A stretch of DNA of 64,000 nucleotides from the NCBI RefSeq assembly GCF_049994905.1, contig NZ_CP188258.1, positions 3,410,001-3,474,000 on the forward strand, in the 5' to 3' direction. This stretch comes from Diaminobutyricibacter sp049994905 (GTDB lineage: Bacteria > Actinomycetota > Actinomycetes > Actinomycetales > Microbacteriaceae). This document shows positions 1 through 7,798 of the stretch, piece after piece. The position numbers were made by a program, and so were the translations under genes. The notes beneath the pieces were generated by a model, which saw only the letters and a program-made list of their open reading frames with translations, made no database searches and was not told the DNA's origin. Numbering within the stretch: the first letter of the stretch is position 1; the number at the start of each line of letters is the position of its first letter.

Positions 1-528
1 GTGCGGGAGGCTGGCCAGGAGGTGGACGACGTAGCGGTCTTCCGCATCCGCGAAGCGTCGGATGCGGCCGACGCCTGCACCCGTCGGGGCGAGTTTCGGT
101 CCGCTGCTCATCGCTGCCTCGATGCGATCCTCGACGATGTCGGGCAGCTTGGTGCCGCCGCGCGCGAAGATCTTGATGCCGTTGTCGGGAGCCGGGTTGT
201 GCGAAGCAGAAACCATGACGCCGAAATCGGAGTCGCTGTCAGCGATCAGGAAGGCGAGCGCAGGCGTCGGGATCACCCCGGCGTCAAGCACGTCGATGCC
301 CGAGCTGGCCAGCCCGGCCATCACGGCGGCCGCAATGAACTCGCCGGAGACCCGTGGGTCGCGCGCGACGATGGCGACAGGTCGTTTGCCGGCAGCACGC
401 CGCGCCTCGGCGCTGCGGCCTTGCGTCAGGACTGCAGCAGCAGCCTGGGCAAGACCGAGCGCGAGGTCGGCAGTGAGGTCTCCGTTCGCGAGACCGCGAA
501 CACCGTCCGTTCCGAAAAGGCGTGGCAT
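1..528 (-). CDS. glmM: Phosphoglucosamine mutase GlmM, N-terminal 176 residues (cut by window edge)
   Basis: GlmM converts glucosamine-6-phosphate to glucosamine-1-phosphate in the cytoplasm, on the path to UDP-GlcNAc and peptidoglycan. I translated the minus strand from an ATG at 528. The protein opens MPRLFGTDGVRG, the signature start of this family, and has the catalytic phosphoserine motif SASHNP at residues 107-112, with Ser109 the expected phosphorylated residue. A DNGIKIF stretch follows. About 270 further residues should lie beyond the window. It is the last visible gene of rplM-rpsI-glmM, a usual actinobacterial arrangement, and starts 27 bases after the rpsI stop, so co-transcription is likely. 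Confidence 0.95.
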   Translation of the reverse strand, partial: MPRLFGTDGVRGLANGDLTADLALGLAQAAAAVLTQGRSAEARRAAGKRPVAIVARDPRVSGEFIAAAVMAGLASSGIDVLDAGVIPTPALAFLIADSDSDFGVMVSASHNPAPDNGIKIFARGGTKLPDIVEDRIEAAMSSGPKLAPTGAGVGRIRRFADAEDRYVVHLLASLPH

Positions 529-555
529 AAACCGCAGCCTAAGCGTCCGCGACGA

Positions 556-1053
556 TTAGCGCTTGGAGAACTGCGGAGCCTTGCGAGCCTTCTTGAGACC
601 AGCCTTCTTGCGCTCCTTGACGCGGGCGTCACGGCTGAGGAAGCCGGCCTTCTTCAGGGTCGCGCGGTTGTTCTCCAGGTCGATCTCGTTCAGTGCACGC
701 GCGATGCCGAGGCGCAGAGCGCCGGCCTGGCCCGAGGGGCCGCCGCCGGTGATACGGGCGATCACGTCGTAGCTGCCGAGCAGGTCGAGCACCTTGAACG
801 GGTCGTTGATGAGCTGCTGGTGGAGCTTGTTCGGGAAGTAGTCCGCGAACTCACGGCCGTTGACCGTGATGGTGCCGGAGCCGGGAATGAGACGCACGCG
901 GGCGATGGCCTGCTTGCGACGGCCCACAGCGGCGCCGGGAACGTTCAGGACGGCGCGAGGGGCCTTGGGGGCCGACTCCGCCGGAGTCTCGGTCGAGTAG
1001 GTCTCGACGGTCTCGGCAGCTGCCGAGTCGATGCTGTCTGCGATCTTCGCCAC
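556..1053 (-). CDS. rpsI: 30S ribosomal protein S9
   Basis: Small-subunit protein S9, whose C-terminal tail reaches the P-site tRNA. The 165-residue product has the family core from about residue 36 (AVGRRKQAIARV, then the GGGPSGQAGA loop) and the invariant basic end KARKAPQFSKR. Residues 1-35 form an extra Ala/Glu/Ser/Thr-rich leader absent from shorter S9 proteins such as that of E. coli (about 130 residues). It follows rplM after a 50-base gap and precedes glmM. Identification is secure; whether the leader is functional is unknown. Confidence 0.98.
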   Translation of the reverse strand: MAKIADSIDSAAAETVETYSTETPAESAPKAPRAVLNVPGAAVGRRKQAIARVRLIPGSGTITVNGREFADYFPNKLHQQLINDPFKVLDLLGSYDVIARITGGGPSGQAGALRLGIARALNEIDLENNRATLKKAGFLSRDARVKERKKAGLKKARKAPQFSKR

Positions 1054-1103
1054 GATGGTGTGAATCCTTTGTCTTTAGAGTCGAAAAGTCTGTCGCCGGG
1101 CGC

Positions 1104-1550
1104 TTACTGCGCGACCTGGCTGAGGGTGTACGGCTTCGGCTGCTGTGCAGCGTGCGGGTGCTCGCTGCCCGTGTAGACCTTCAGCTTGCGGAGCTGGGCG
1201 CGACCGATCGAGTTCTTCGGAAGCATTCCGCGGATCGCCTTTTCGACGGCGCGGACAGGGTTCTTCTCGAGCAGCTCGGAGTACGTGACTGCCGTGAGAC
1301 CGCCCGGGTAGCCCGAGTGGCGGTATGCCTTCTTCTGTGCAGCCTTGGCGCCGGTGAGGGCGACCTTGTCTGCGTTGACGATGATGACGAAGTCGCCGCT
1401 GTCGATGTGCGGGGCGAACGTCGGCTTGTGCTTGCCGCGCAGGAGCGTGGCAGCGTGGCTGGCAAGGCGGCCGAGCACGACGTCTGTCGCGTCGATGACG
1501 ACCCAGTCGCGCTGGATCTCATTGGCCTTCGGGGTGTAAGTGCGCGTCAC
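1104..1550 (-). CDS. rplM: 50S ribosomal protein L13
   Basis: L13, an early-assembling large-subunit protein. I placed the start at the GTG at 1550, giving 148 residues beginning VTRTYTPKANEIQRDW, which matches the usual actinobacterial L13 start and length. A longer in-frame reading from an ATG at 1622 adds about 24 residues of unlikely composition and would run over the 17-bp tandem repeat of the leader. The core shows VLGRLASHAATLLRGKHKPTF and the GMLPKN motif. It heads the rplM-rpsI-glmM transcript and has a good promoter about 165 bases upstream. Confidence 0.97.
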   Translation of the reverse strand: MTRTYTPKANEIQRDWVVIDATDVVLGRLASHAATLLRGKHKPTFAPHIDSGDFVIIVNADKVALTGAKAAQKKAYRHSGYPGGLTAVTYSELLEKNPVRAVEKAIRGMLPKNSIGRAQLRKLKVYTGSEHPHAAQQPKPYTLSQVAQ

Positions 1551-1615
1551 AGTAGTGGCTGCTTTCTTGTCGGAGTTGGGTGTTCGTGAATCCCGCTCCG
1601 TGGGGAGTTCCGATG

Positions 1616-1649
1616 CTTGCAACAGGTGCAGTCTTGCAACAGGTGCAGT
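1616..1649. repeat. Perfect 17-bp tandem direct repeat in the rplM leader
   Basis: Two adjacent identical copies of CTTGCAACAGGTGCAGT (1616-1632 and 1633-1649, plus-strand reading) lie between the rplM promoter and its start codon. Each unit contains the self-complementary hexamer TTGCAA. On the rplM transcript they fall in the 5' untranslated leader. They may be a binding site or a recent slippage duplication; the sequence does not decide between these. Confidence 0.85.
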
Positions 1650-1714
1650 GGAACGCCGCAGGTGGAGGGCTCAACTTCGGATGCCGTGCGCAGGGGCGCG
1701 GACACCAAACATCA

Positions 1715-1743
1715 ACTCTATTTCATGGTCGCTCGCGCGTCAA
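1715..1743 (-). promoter_or_regulatory. Sigma-70-type promoter for rplM-rpsI-glmM
   Basis: On the minus strand TTGACG (1743-1738) and TAGAGT (1720-1715) are separated by exactly 17 bases, close to the housekeeping consensus. The predicted start would give a leader of roughly 155-160 bases before rplM, containing the tandem repeat. Confidence 0.7.
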
Positions 1744-1745
1744 AC

Positions 1746-1762
1746 CGGGCCCCGATGGCCCG
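1746..1762 (-). terminator. Short GC hairpin after the metallopeptidase gene
   Basis: CGGGCC and GGCCCG pair around a 5-base loop 35 bases after the stop of the metallopeptidase gene and just before the rplM -35 box. On the minus strand the hairpin is followed by GGTTTG. It is a plausible weak terminator separating the two units; the stem is short and the U-tract poor. Confidence 0.4.
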
Positions 1763-1797
1763 CGTCTCGTCCCGCCCCCATTCGGCAGACGGCGGTG

Positions 1798-4050
1798 TCA
1801 GCAGATGGTTCCGTCCTTCACTGCTTCGGTCAGCAGTGTGACGCCGCCGAGCAGGACGAGCTGGGACGGGGTGATGACCCGCTGGGCGTCGTTCAGATTG
1901 GCCAGTACGCACCCTGGGGCGGAGAGCACGAGTGGTGCTTTCTGTCGTCCGGCGACGGCTGCTCCTGCGAGGGCGTCGGGGAAGTTCATGGCTGACGCGA
2001 GGTACATGCTGCCGTTCTTGGTGTGGTGGGCTGTGGCGATGAGGGTGGATGTGTTGAACCGGTCGGTGCCTGCGTAGCGGACGACCGTGTGTTTTGCTTT
2101 CAAGTCCTTCTCGATGCCTGCGGAGACGCTACCGGTGCCGCCGGCGATGTATGCGGTCGTGACGCCGATCGAGGTGAGGAACGCGGTTGTGGCCGCCGGC
2201 GCGGCGGCAGAGGTTCCGGGGACGAGCACGGCTGGTGCGCCGAGATTTCCTGCTGCTGCTCCGGCCGAAAGCGCGTCCGGGTAGTCGAGCCCGGTTGCGA
2301 TGAACGCTGTGGTGGAGGAACTCCACCCGTACTTGCCGATCGCGACAGAGGTGGCGTATCGGTCTGCGCCGGAGATGCGTGGCACGGTGCCACCGGCGGT
2401 CACGAGGCTTTTGAGTGTTGTCTCGACTGCGGTCGAGACGGCGCCGGTACCGCCGATCAGTACGATCTTCGATGGTTTCAGCCGCTTGATCTCCGTCGTC
2501 GTGGCTGCGGGCAGACTGCTGGGGTTGGTGAGCAGGAGCGGGCCGGCGAGTTTCGCGGCGAGTGGTGCCGCGGAAAGTGCGTCAGGAAAATCGGTTCCGG
2601 CCGCGACAACCACGGTGGACACCTGTGCCGGATCGGTGAACCCGTGACGGGAGATGGCGGCGGCGGTCTCGTAACGGTCCGAACCGAACAGTCGGCTGGT
2701 CTGTGTTTTGGTGCGGTAGTCGGCGATGACGGGAGCCATCAGGTTGAAGCTGCGCGCGGCGTCCTCGGTCGCGGTGCCGGACGGGATGGTGGGGTGGCCG
2801 ATGAAGTTCACGTTGGGGTTCGAGTACTGCAGGAGGCGGGGGCAGTCGGCGTTCGCGCACGGGTAGGCCATGATGTCCCGAGCTATGCCCGCAACCTGGT
2901 GGCCGTAACTGAACGCATACGGCCGGTCGAGCATGCTCGAGTTCGCGTAGTCATGGTCACTGCCGAGGTTGTGGCCGATCTCGTGCGCGAGCGAGTACCC
3001 GCTCAGGCAGTCGAACGCGGTGACGCTCAGGCCGTCCGGGGGAAGGTATCCCCACCCACACGCCCCGTTGGTCCGCGGCACGATCATTGCGACCAGGTCG
3101 GCTCCGATCGCGTCCCGCTGGTTGTGCAACACTGCAAGACCCTCGCTTCCGATCCGAAGGTTCTCGATGTCCTTACTCAGGCCGGTGGGGGCTTGGGTGT
3201 ATGCGACTGGGGTGACGGCCATGAGGTTCAGCCGGATGTTGACTCCTGAGGTGGCGAGAGCAGTGTTGGTCTCCGTGATCCGCTGGGTGATGGCTGCTTT
3301 CGCGGTACCGCCCAGGGCGCTGGCGTAGCCCACGAGAACATCGACCGTCGTGAGGGGGGCACCAGCGCGGCCTCGGTTGTCGTTCGCGCCGGGATCGGGT
3401 GCGGTGACAGCCCCTGGTGCGGCGATCGCGTCGTGGATATCCGCGGGGAGCTGCTCGTCGGGCAGTTCAGCCGCGTCGCCGAGTTCGCTGAGGCGTGCGA
3501 CACCAGGGGACGCCTGATCGATCTCCACACGAGGTTCGGTGCCGCGCTCGATTCCGCCGTGCAGGGCGTAATGTCCGGATGCGTCAGGGATGAAGGTGAA
3601 CGCTACGGTCGCCGCATCGCCCCCGTCGACTCGTTTGCTGCCGATCACCTCCACCGTCGGCGCATTCTCGGTCGCCTCCGCATCCAACGTCACGGCGACT
3701 TCTGACACGGTGATCGCCAGTCTCTCTTCACCGAACAGTGTCAGGGTGAGGTCGCCGTTCTTGGGAACGATGAGCCGTTCCCCCGGCTGGGCGAGCGCAA
3801 GCGACTGCGGCGAGACCACCGCGCGCACCGCGGCGTCCGCATCGAGAGCGACGTTCCGCGTTCGAGTGGTGCCTTGTGGCGCCCCCGGGATGCTCGAACG
3901 CCCCATCCGCGCGTCTGTCCCGAACCAGTCTCCCGACTCGTCGCCGGCCCCGGCTGAGGCGGCGGACGCCGGCAAAGCAACCAAACCTGCCAGGAGAAAA
4001 GTAGTGGCGGCGACAGCAGCCCGTGATCTGCGTTTCGTCTTCTTTTGCAT
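1798..4050 (-). CDS. Secreted zinc metallopeptidase with three cell-wall-binding type 2 (CWB2) repeats
   Basis: A 750-residue exported protein. Residues 1-30 form a Sec signal peptide (KKTKRRSR basic start, hydrophobic core, ending ASA). A region of about 200 residues resembling a propeptide follows. The catalytic domain (about 235-445) has the reprolysin/metzincin zinc site HEIGHNLGSDHD at 356-367 and a downstream Met-turn DIMAY around Met394. Three repeats at about 451-548, 549-650 and 655-750, each with a [AG]xDR[FY]xT motif and an FPDALS/YPDALS or FPDALA motif, match the CWB2 family that binds anionic wall polymers. I infer a wall-associated protease; the substrate is unknown. The gene is divergent from the LAxTG protein at 4138 and lies between rplM and truA. 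Confidence 0.9.
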   Translation of the reverse strand: MQKKTKRRSRAAVAATTFLLAGLVALPASAASAGAGDESGDWFGTDARMGRSSIPGAPQGTTRTRNVALDADAAVRAVVSPQSLALAQPGERLIVPKNGDLTLTLFGEERLAITVSEVAVTLDAEATENAPTVEVIGSKRVDGGDAATVAFTFIPDASGHYALHGGIERGTEPRVEIDQASPGVARLSELGDAAELPDEQLPADIHDAIAAPGAVTAPDPGANDNRGRAGAPLTTVDVLVGYASALGGTAKAAITQRITETNTALATSGVNIRLNLMAVTPVAYTQAPTGLSKDIENLRIGSEGLAVLHNQRDAIGADLVAMIVPRTNGACGWGYLPPDGLSVTAFDCLSGYSLAHEIGHNLGSDHDYANSSMLDRPYAFSYGHQVAGIARDIMAYPCANADCPRLLQYSNPNVNFIGHPTIPSGTATEDAARSFNLMAPVIADYRTKTQTSRLFGSDRYETAAAISRHGFTDPAQVSTVVVAAGTDFPDALSAAPLAAKLAGPLLLTNPSSLPAATTTEIKRLKPSKIVLIGGTGAVSTAVETTLKSLVTAGGTVPRISGADRYATSVAIGKYGWSSSTTAFIATGLDYPDALSAGAAAGNLGAPAVLVPGTSAAAPAATTAFLTSIGVTTAYIAGGTGSVSAGIEKDLKAKHTVVRYAGTDRFNTSTLIATAHHTKNGSMYLASAMNFPDALAGAAVAGRQKAPLVLSAPGCVLANLNDAQRVITPSQLVLLGGVTLLTEAVKDGTIC

Positions 4051-4137
4051 CCCGCCACTCTAGTGCTTATATACCTCAGGTACGCTTGTCCCATGCGAAA
4101 CGTCAGAGGCAAACATCCACACCCTGAGAGAGTCCTC
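4051..4137. promoter_or_regulatory. Shared divergent promoter region of two surface genes
   Basis: An 87-base gap separates the oppositely oriented metallopeptidase and LAxTG genes. It contains the AT-rich patch CTTATATACCTCAGGT near 4064, including the small dyad ACCTcAGGT. The TATATA patch could act as a -10 element on either strand, but I could not pair it with a convincing -35. Confidence 0.35.
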
Positions 4138-4854
4138 ATGCAACCGGAACGAAGCTGGTTACGGCCCGTACTCGCAGCCGGTGTCGGTGCCGCCGCAATC
4201 GGCGCCCTGGTGGTGGCCGCACCCGCGCACGCACTCGAAGAACCGGCCACTTCATCGTCAACCGCGGAAGCATCAGACCCGGCCCCGGATCGGGTCACCC
4301 ACATCAGCGTGTCCCCGCTTCAAGCGCTCCCCGGCGGACAAGTACACGTCACCGGCGAATGCACCTACAAAGGAAATCCAGCCACATTGGTGCTTCTCTC
4401 CCTCATGTCCCGCGAAGAAGACAAGCTCCGAGGCTTCGATGGGCCGATCGACGCAGTGACCGGGCTCATCGACGCGGACGTGACCATTCCCCACGATGTC
4501 CCACCTGGAATCCACGAGTTCCACTGGATGTGCTCGCTCAGCGACATGGCCTTCGGCGCGGATGACGAGAAAGTGCTGTTCACCGTCCTCGACCCCGGCA
4601 CGAAGTCCCTGGAGCCCACACCGACCGCGACGCCGCCGGCGGAGCTAACAGCCACGACAGAAGCAGCCGCGACGAACTCGACGGACGAGCTCGCTGATAC
4701 CGGCTCATCGGTCGCGATTCCTGCCATCGCCGGGATCAGCCTCGGGCTCGCGGGCGGGACAGCAGTACTCGTTCAACGCCGACGCAACCGACCGGTGAAG
4801 GAAACTCCTGAAACCATGATCTCCGACGGGGCCGACGGCCGGCCTGGTGGCTGA
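4138..4854 (+). CDS. LAxTG-type cell-wall-anchored surface protein
   Basis: A 238-residue exported protein of unknown role. I chose the ATG at 4138, preceded by GAGAGAG, because it gives a clean signal peptide (MQPERSWLRP, hydrophobic core, cleavage near AHA-LEE). The extracellular part has two cysteines in an Ig-like stretch, then a Thr/Ala/Pro-rich stalk. At 185-189 it carries LADTG, followed by a hydrophobic segment and a RRRNR basic stop. That is the sorting-signal layout used by class E sortases of high-GC Gram-positives (LAxTG instead of LPxTG). No sortase gene is in the window. In-frame ATGs at 4045 and 4093 would place extra residues before the signal peptide. The gene is divergent from the CWB2 metallopeptidase. 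Confidence 0.8.
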   Translation: MQPERSWLRPVLAAGVGAAAIGALVVAAPAHALEEPATSSSTAEASDPAPDRVTHISVSPLQALPGGQVHVTGECTYKGNPATLVLLSLMSREEDKLRGFDGPIDAVTGLIDADVTIPHDVPPGIHEFHWMCSLSDMAFGADDEKVLFTVLDPGTKSLEPTPTATPPAELTATTEAAATNSTDELADTGSSVAIPAIAGISLGLAGGTAVLVQRRRNRPVKETPETMISDGADGRPGG

Positions 4855-4874
4855 GCCGCCCCCGGCTAGTCCAG

Positions 4875-5738
4875 CTACAGGTCGAGCGATCTGAGCGCCC
4901 TGGTCTGTTCCGCCCGCTGGGCGAGTTCGGCATCGCCCGGATACCCGACCTCGACGAGCGTCAGGCCGCGCGCTGGCATGACCTTGAACGCGCTCGACCG
5001 GCTGCCGAGATCGCGCAGCAGCACCGCATCCGTCACCGCCAGCTTTCCCTCGCCGACGCCGACGCACGCGCCGACGAGCGCGCGAACCATGCTGTGACAG
5101 AACGCGTCGGCCTGCACGTCGCCGATCAGCACGCCATCATCGTCGCGCATCCAGCCGAACTGCTGGAGTGTGCGGATCGTCGTCGCGCCCTCGCGCGGCC
5201 TGCAGTATGCGGCGAAATCGTGGAGGCCGAGCAGACTGGTCGCAGCCGCATCCATCGCATCCACATCCAGGGAGACCGGGACCCAGGTGGTGCGGTGGCG
5301 CTGCAGCGGATCGCGGGACGAGAGCTGGTCGGCGATGCGGTACCGGTAACGGCGCCAGATCGCCGAGAACCGGGCGTCGAAACCGGCGGGCGCGAGCGAG
5401 CAGCGGGTGACGACGAGGTCGGGAACAGGACCGAGGATGCCGTTCACGCGACGGGCGAGCGCCGCACCCGCGTCATTGGTGCGCGGCGTCTTCCCGCGGG
5501 CGCGGAGGAGGCTCGCAATCTGTCCCCTGCTGAGGTCGACATGCGCCACCTGCCCCGCTGCGTGCACTCCGGCGTCGGTGCGGCCGGCCACCGTCAGAGT
5601 GGGCGCAGGGCCGTGCCTGCGGAAGATCGTCGCAAGCGCGGACTCCAGTTCGCCCTGCACGGTACGCAGCTGCGGCTGCCTCGTCCAGCCGTTGAAATCC
5701 GTGCCCTGATAGGCGATATCGAGCCGGAACCGGGTCAT
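4875..5738 (-). CDS. truA: tRNA pseudouridine(38-40) synthase TruA
   Basis: TruA isomerises uridines 38-40 in tRNA anticodon stems. The catalytic aspartate is in GRTDAGVHA (Asp55 with the ATG start at 5738). The fold shows DIAYQGTDFNGWTRQP at the start and FCHSMVRALVG near the end. The 287-residue length fits the family, with a slightly long linker after the catalytic motif. An in-frame GTG at 5753 is possible, but the ATG at 5738 has GGAAG at good spacing. In actinobacteria truA usually sits between rplQ and rplM; here it is separated from both by inserted genes. Confidence 0.95.
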   Translation of the reverse strand: MTRFRLDIAYQGTDFNGWTRQPQLRTVQGELESALATIFRRHGPAPTLTVAGRTDAGVHAAGQVAHVDLSRGQIASLLRARGKTPRTNDAGAALARRVNGILGPVPDLVVTRCSLAPAGFDARFSAIWRRYRYRIADQLSSRDPLQRHRTTWVPVSLDVDAMDAAATSLLGLHDFAAYCRPREGATTIRTLQQFGWMRDDDGVLIGDVQADAFCHSMVRALVGACVGVGEGKLAVTDAVLLRDLGSRSSAFKVMPARGLTLVEVGYPGDAELAQRAEQTRALRSLDL

Positions 5739-5819
5739 CGCCTCGTCTTCCACGACGGCCAGTCTAGAGTCAGTGGAGCTTGTTACTGTTAAGGCCGCTT
5801 CACGCGACCCGACCTCTTC

Positions 5820-7769
5820 ATGACTTCCGCCACCATCGCTTCAGCTCGCAGCACAGCTCTGCCCGAAACGGCCGACGGCCGCAGCCGCGCGCCACAGGCC
5901 GGCCGTTTCGCCGGACTCGACGGCCTCCGCGCACTGGCTGTGGTGGCGGTCATCGTGTACCACCTCTTCCCCGGTCTCCTGCCCGGCGGCTTCATCGGGG
6001 TCGACGTCTTCTTCGTCATCAGCGGCTTCCTCATCACCAGCCTGCTGGTGCGCGAACGCGCCGGCACCGGCAGGGTCGACCTGCGCCGGTTCTGGGTCAG
6101 GCGCGGTCGCCGGCTGATACCCGCGCTCGTCGCCGTTGTGCTCGTCTCAGCCACCGCAGCCGCTCTGATCGGCGGGTCGGTGCTCACCGGGATCGGCAGG
6201 CAGCTCGTCGGCGCCGCGACGTTCAGCAGCAACTGGCTCGACATCGCGTCGGACAGCAGCTACTTCGCGAAAGACGTGCCCGAACTCTTCCGTAACCTGT
6301 GGTCACTCGCCGTCGAAGAGCAGTTCTATGTCGTCTGGCCGGTCCTCCTGCTCGCGATCGTGCTGATCCGGCGCTGCGGCGCACGGGTCGCCATCGTCGC
6401 GGCGATCGCCGTCGGCTCAGCCGCGGAGATGGCGGTGCTCTACACACCCGGCGGCGACGCGACCCGCGTCTACTTCGGCTCCGACACGCACAGTTTCGGC
6501 CTGGCCCTGGGCGCGGTGCTGGCGCTGGTCATCAGTCGGATCAAGCCCCTCGACCTCGACGCTGGCGAGTCCGCATTCCAGTGGTTCGTGCGCCGCCTTC
6601 TCCCCGGAATCGGCGTGGCAGCCCTTATCGCGCTCGGGATCGCTGCGTGGTGGATGCACGACGACAACGCCTTCACCTACCGCGGCGGTCTCGCGCTCGT
6701 GAGCGTACTGGCCGCAGTCGTCATCTGGGCAGCCGTTTCGTCACGGTCCCGGCTCGGTAGCTCCCTCGATGCTGCTCCCCTGCGCTTCATCGGGGCCCGC
6801 TCATACGGAATGTACCTCTGGCACTGGCCGGCCTTCGTGCTCGTGAGCGCGGTCATCGAGCGACAGCAGTCGCCGGGCCCGGCTTGGCAGACCGGGATGA
6901 TCGCCCTCGCGGTCACGGCGGTCGCCTCGCTGGTCTCCTTCCGCTTCGTCGAGACCCCCATCCGCCGCTCCGGCCTGCGCGGGTGCGCGCGAGCCGTGCT
7001 GCGCCACGCACGGTCGTCGAGACCGGCACGCGCCGTAGCCGTGGCAGGCCTCATGGTCGTCGCACTCCTTGCGGCCGGCACAGTCACTGCCGTGGTCACG
7101 GCGCCGCAGCGCACAGACGCACAAGCCTTCATCGAGCGCGGAGAGCACGCGCTCGCGAAACCGGCGCCCGGGGCGTCGGGCGACCCGACGCATCCGCCTG
7201 CGCCCCGCGGAGCACCAGACCCCCACCCCGTCGCAACCGGCGAACAGATCATGGCCATCGGCGACTCGGTGATGCTCGCGTCCGCCCCCTCCCTGCAGGA
7301 GGCATTCCCCGGCATCCGGATCGATGCGGTGGTGTCACGGCAGATGCGGGCAGCACCGGGCATCCTGCAAGCGGCCAAGAGCGCGGGAACCCTCCGCAAA
7401 GTCGTGCTCGTCGGTCTCGGAACGAACGGATCGATCTCGCAGTCCACCCTCGACGAGATGCAGCAGATCGCCGGGCCCGACCACCAGTTCGTGTTCGTCA
7501 CCGTCCAGGCGCCACGCGGATGGACCGACGGCGTGAACGCCGACCTCGACGCCTATGCCGGCGCACACCAGAAGACCGTGGCACTCGCGGAATGGAAGAG
7601 CGCCATCACCCCGCACCTCGATCTTCTCGCAGAAGACCACATCCACCCCGGCAGCCGCGGAGGCAAGATCTATGCGGCCGTCGTCAGCGATGCGCTCCAT
7701 CGCCTCGCCGAGCGGTCGCCGGTCAAACCGTTCACGGTCTGGGGAGGCAGCGGCCCGCGACCGCAGTAG
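5820..7769 (+). CDS. OatA-like membrane O-acetyltransferase (acyltransferase-3 plus SGNH domain)
   Basis: A 649-residue two-domain enzyme. Residues about 30-435 form an acyltransferase-3 integral membrane domain with about ten to eleven helices and the conserved GLDGLRALAVVAVIVYH motif (His48). After a Pro-rich linker, residues about 474-640 are an extracytoplasmic SGNH esterase-fold domain: GDSVML (Ser483), GTNG (Asn536) and DHIHP (Asp606/His609). This is the architecture of OatA, which O-acetylates peptidoglycan MurNAc and confers lysozyme resistance. The exact acceptor sugar here is inferred; a secondary wall glycan is possible. It is divergent from truA and convergent with the GNAT gene. 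Confidence 0.85.
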   Translation: MTSATIASARSTALPETADGRSRAPQAGRFAGLDGLRALAVVAVIVYHLFPGLLPGGFIGVDVFFVISGFLITSLLVRERAGTGRVDLRRFWVRRGRRLIPALVAVVLVSATAAALIGGSVLTGIGRQLVGAATFSSNWLDIASDSSYFAKDVPELFRNLWSLAVEEQFYVVWPVLLLAIVLIRRCGARVAIVAAIAVGSAAEMAVLYTPGGDATRVYFGSDTHSFGLALGAVLALVISRIKPLDLDAGESAFQWFVRRLLPGIGVAALIALGIAAWWMHDDNAFTYRGGLALVSVLAAVVIWAAVSSRSRLGSSLDAAPLRFIGARSYGMYLWHWPAFVLVSAVIERQQSPGPAWQTGMIALAVTAVASLVSFRFVETPIRRSGLRGCARAVLRHARSSRPARAVAVAGLMVVALLAAGTVTAVVTAPQRTDAQAFIERGEHALAKPAPGASGDPTHPPAPRGAPDPHPVATGEQIMAIGDSVMLASAPSLQEAFPGIRIDAVVSRQMRAAPGILQAAKSAGTLRKVVLVGLGTNGSISQSTLDEMQQIAGPDHQFVFVTVQAPRGWTDGVNADLDAYAGAHQKTVALAEWKSAITPHLDLLAEDHIHPGSRGGKIYAAVVSDALHRLAERSPVKPFTVWGGSGPRPQ

Positions 7770-7775
7770 CGAGCC

Positions 7776-7793
7776 GGCGGTCGCGCGGCCGCC
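7776..7793. terminator. GC hairpin between convergent genes
   Basis: GGCGGTC and GGCCGCC pair (one wobble) around a GCGC loop in the 29-base gap between the acetyltransferase gene (plus) and the GNAT gene (minus). Its position fits a bidirectional terminator, but there is no T-tract. Confidence 0.35.
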
Positions 7794-7798
7794 ATCGC

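Noticed and set aside
1..1176. Long plus-strand open frame opposite glmM, rpsI and rplM
   Set aside because: It is antisense to three clearly conserved genes and has low-complexity Arg/Ala/Val content typical of GC-rich shadow frames.
1551..1622. Extended N-terminus of L13 from an ATG at 1622
   Set aside because: The added residues do not match L13 proteins and would translate part of the tandem-repeat leader.
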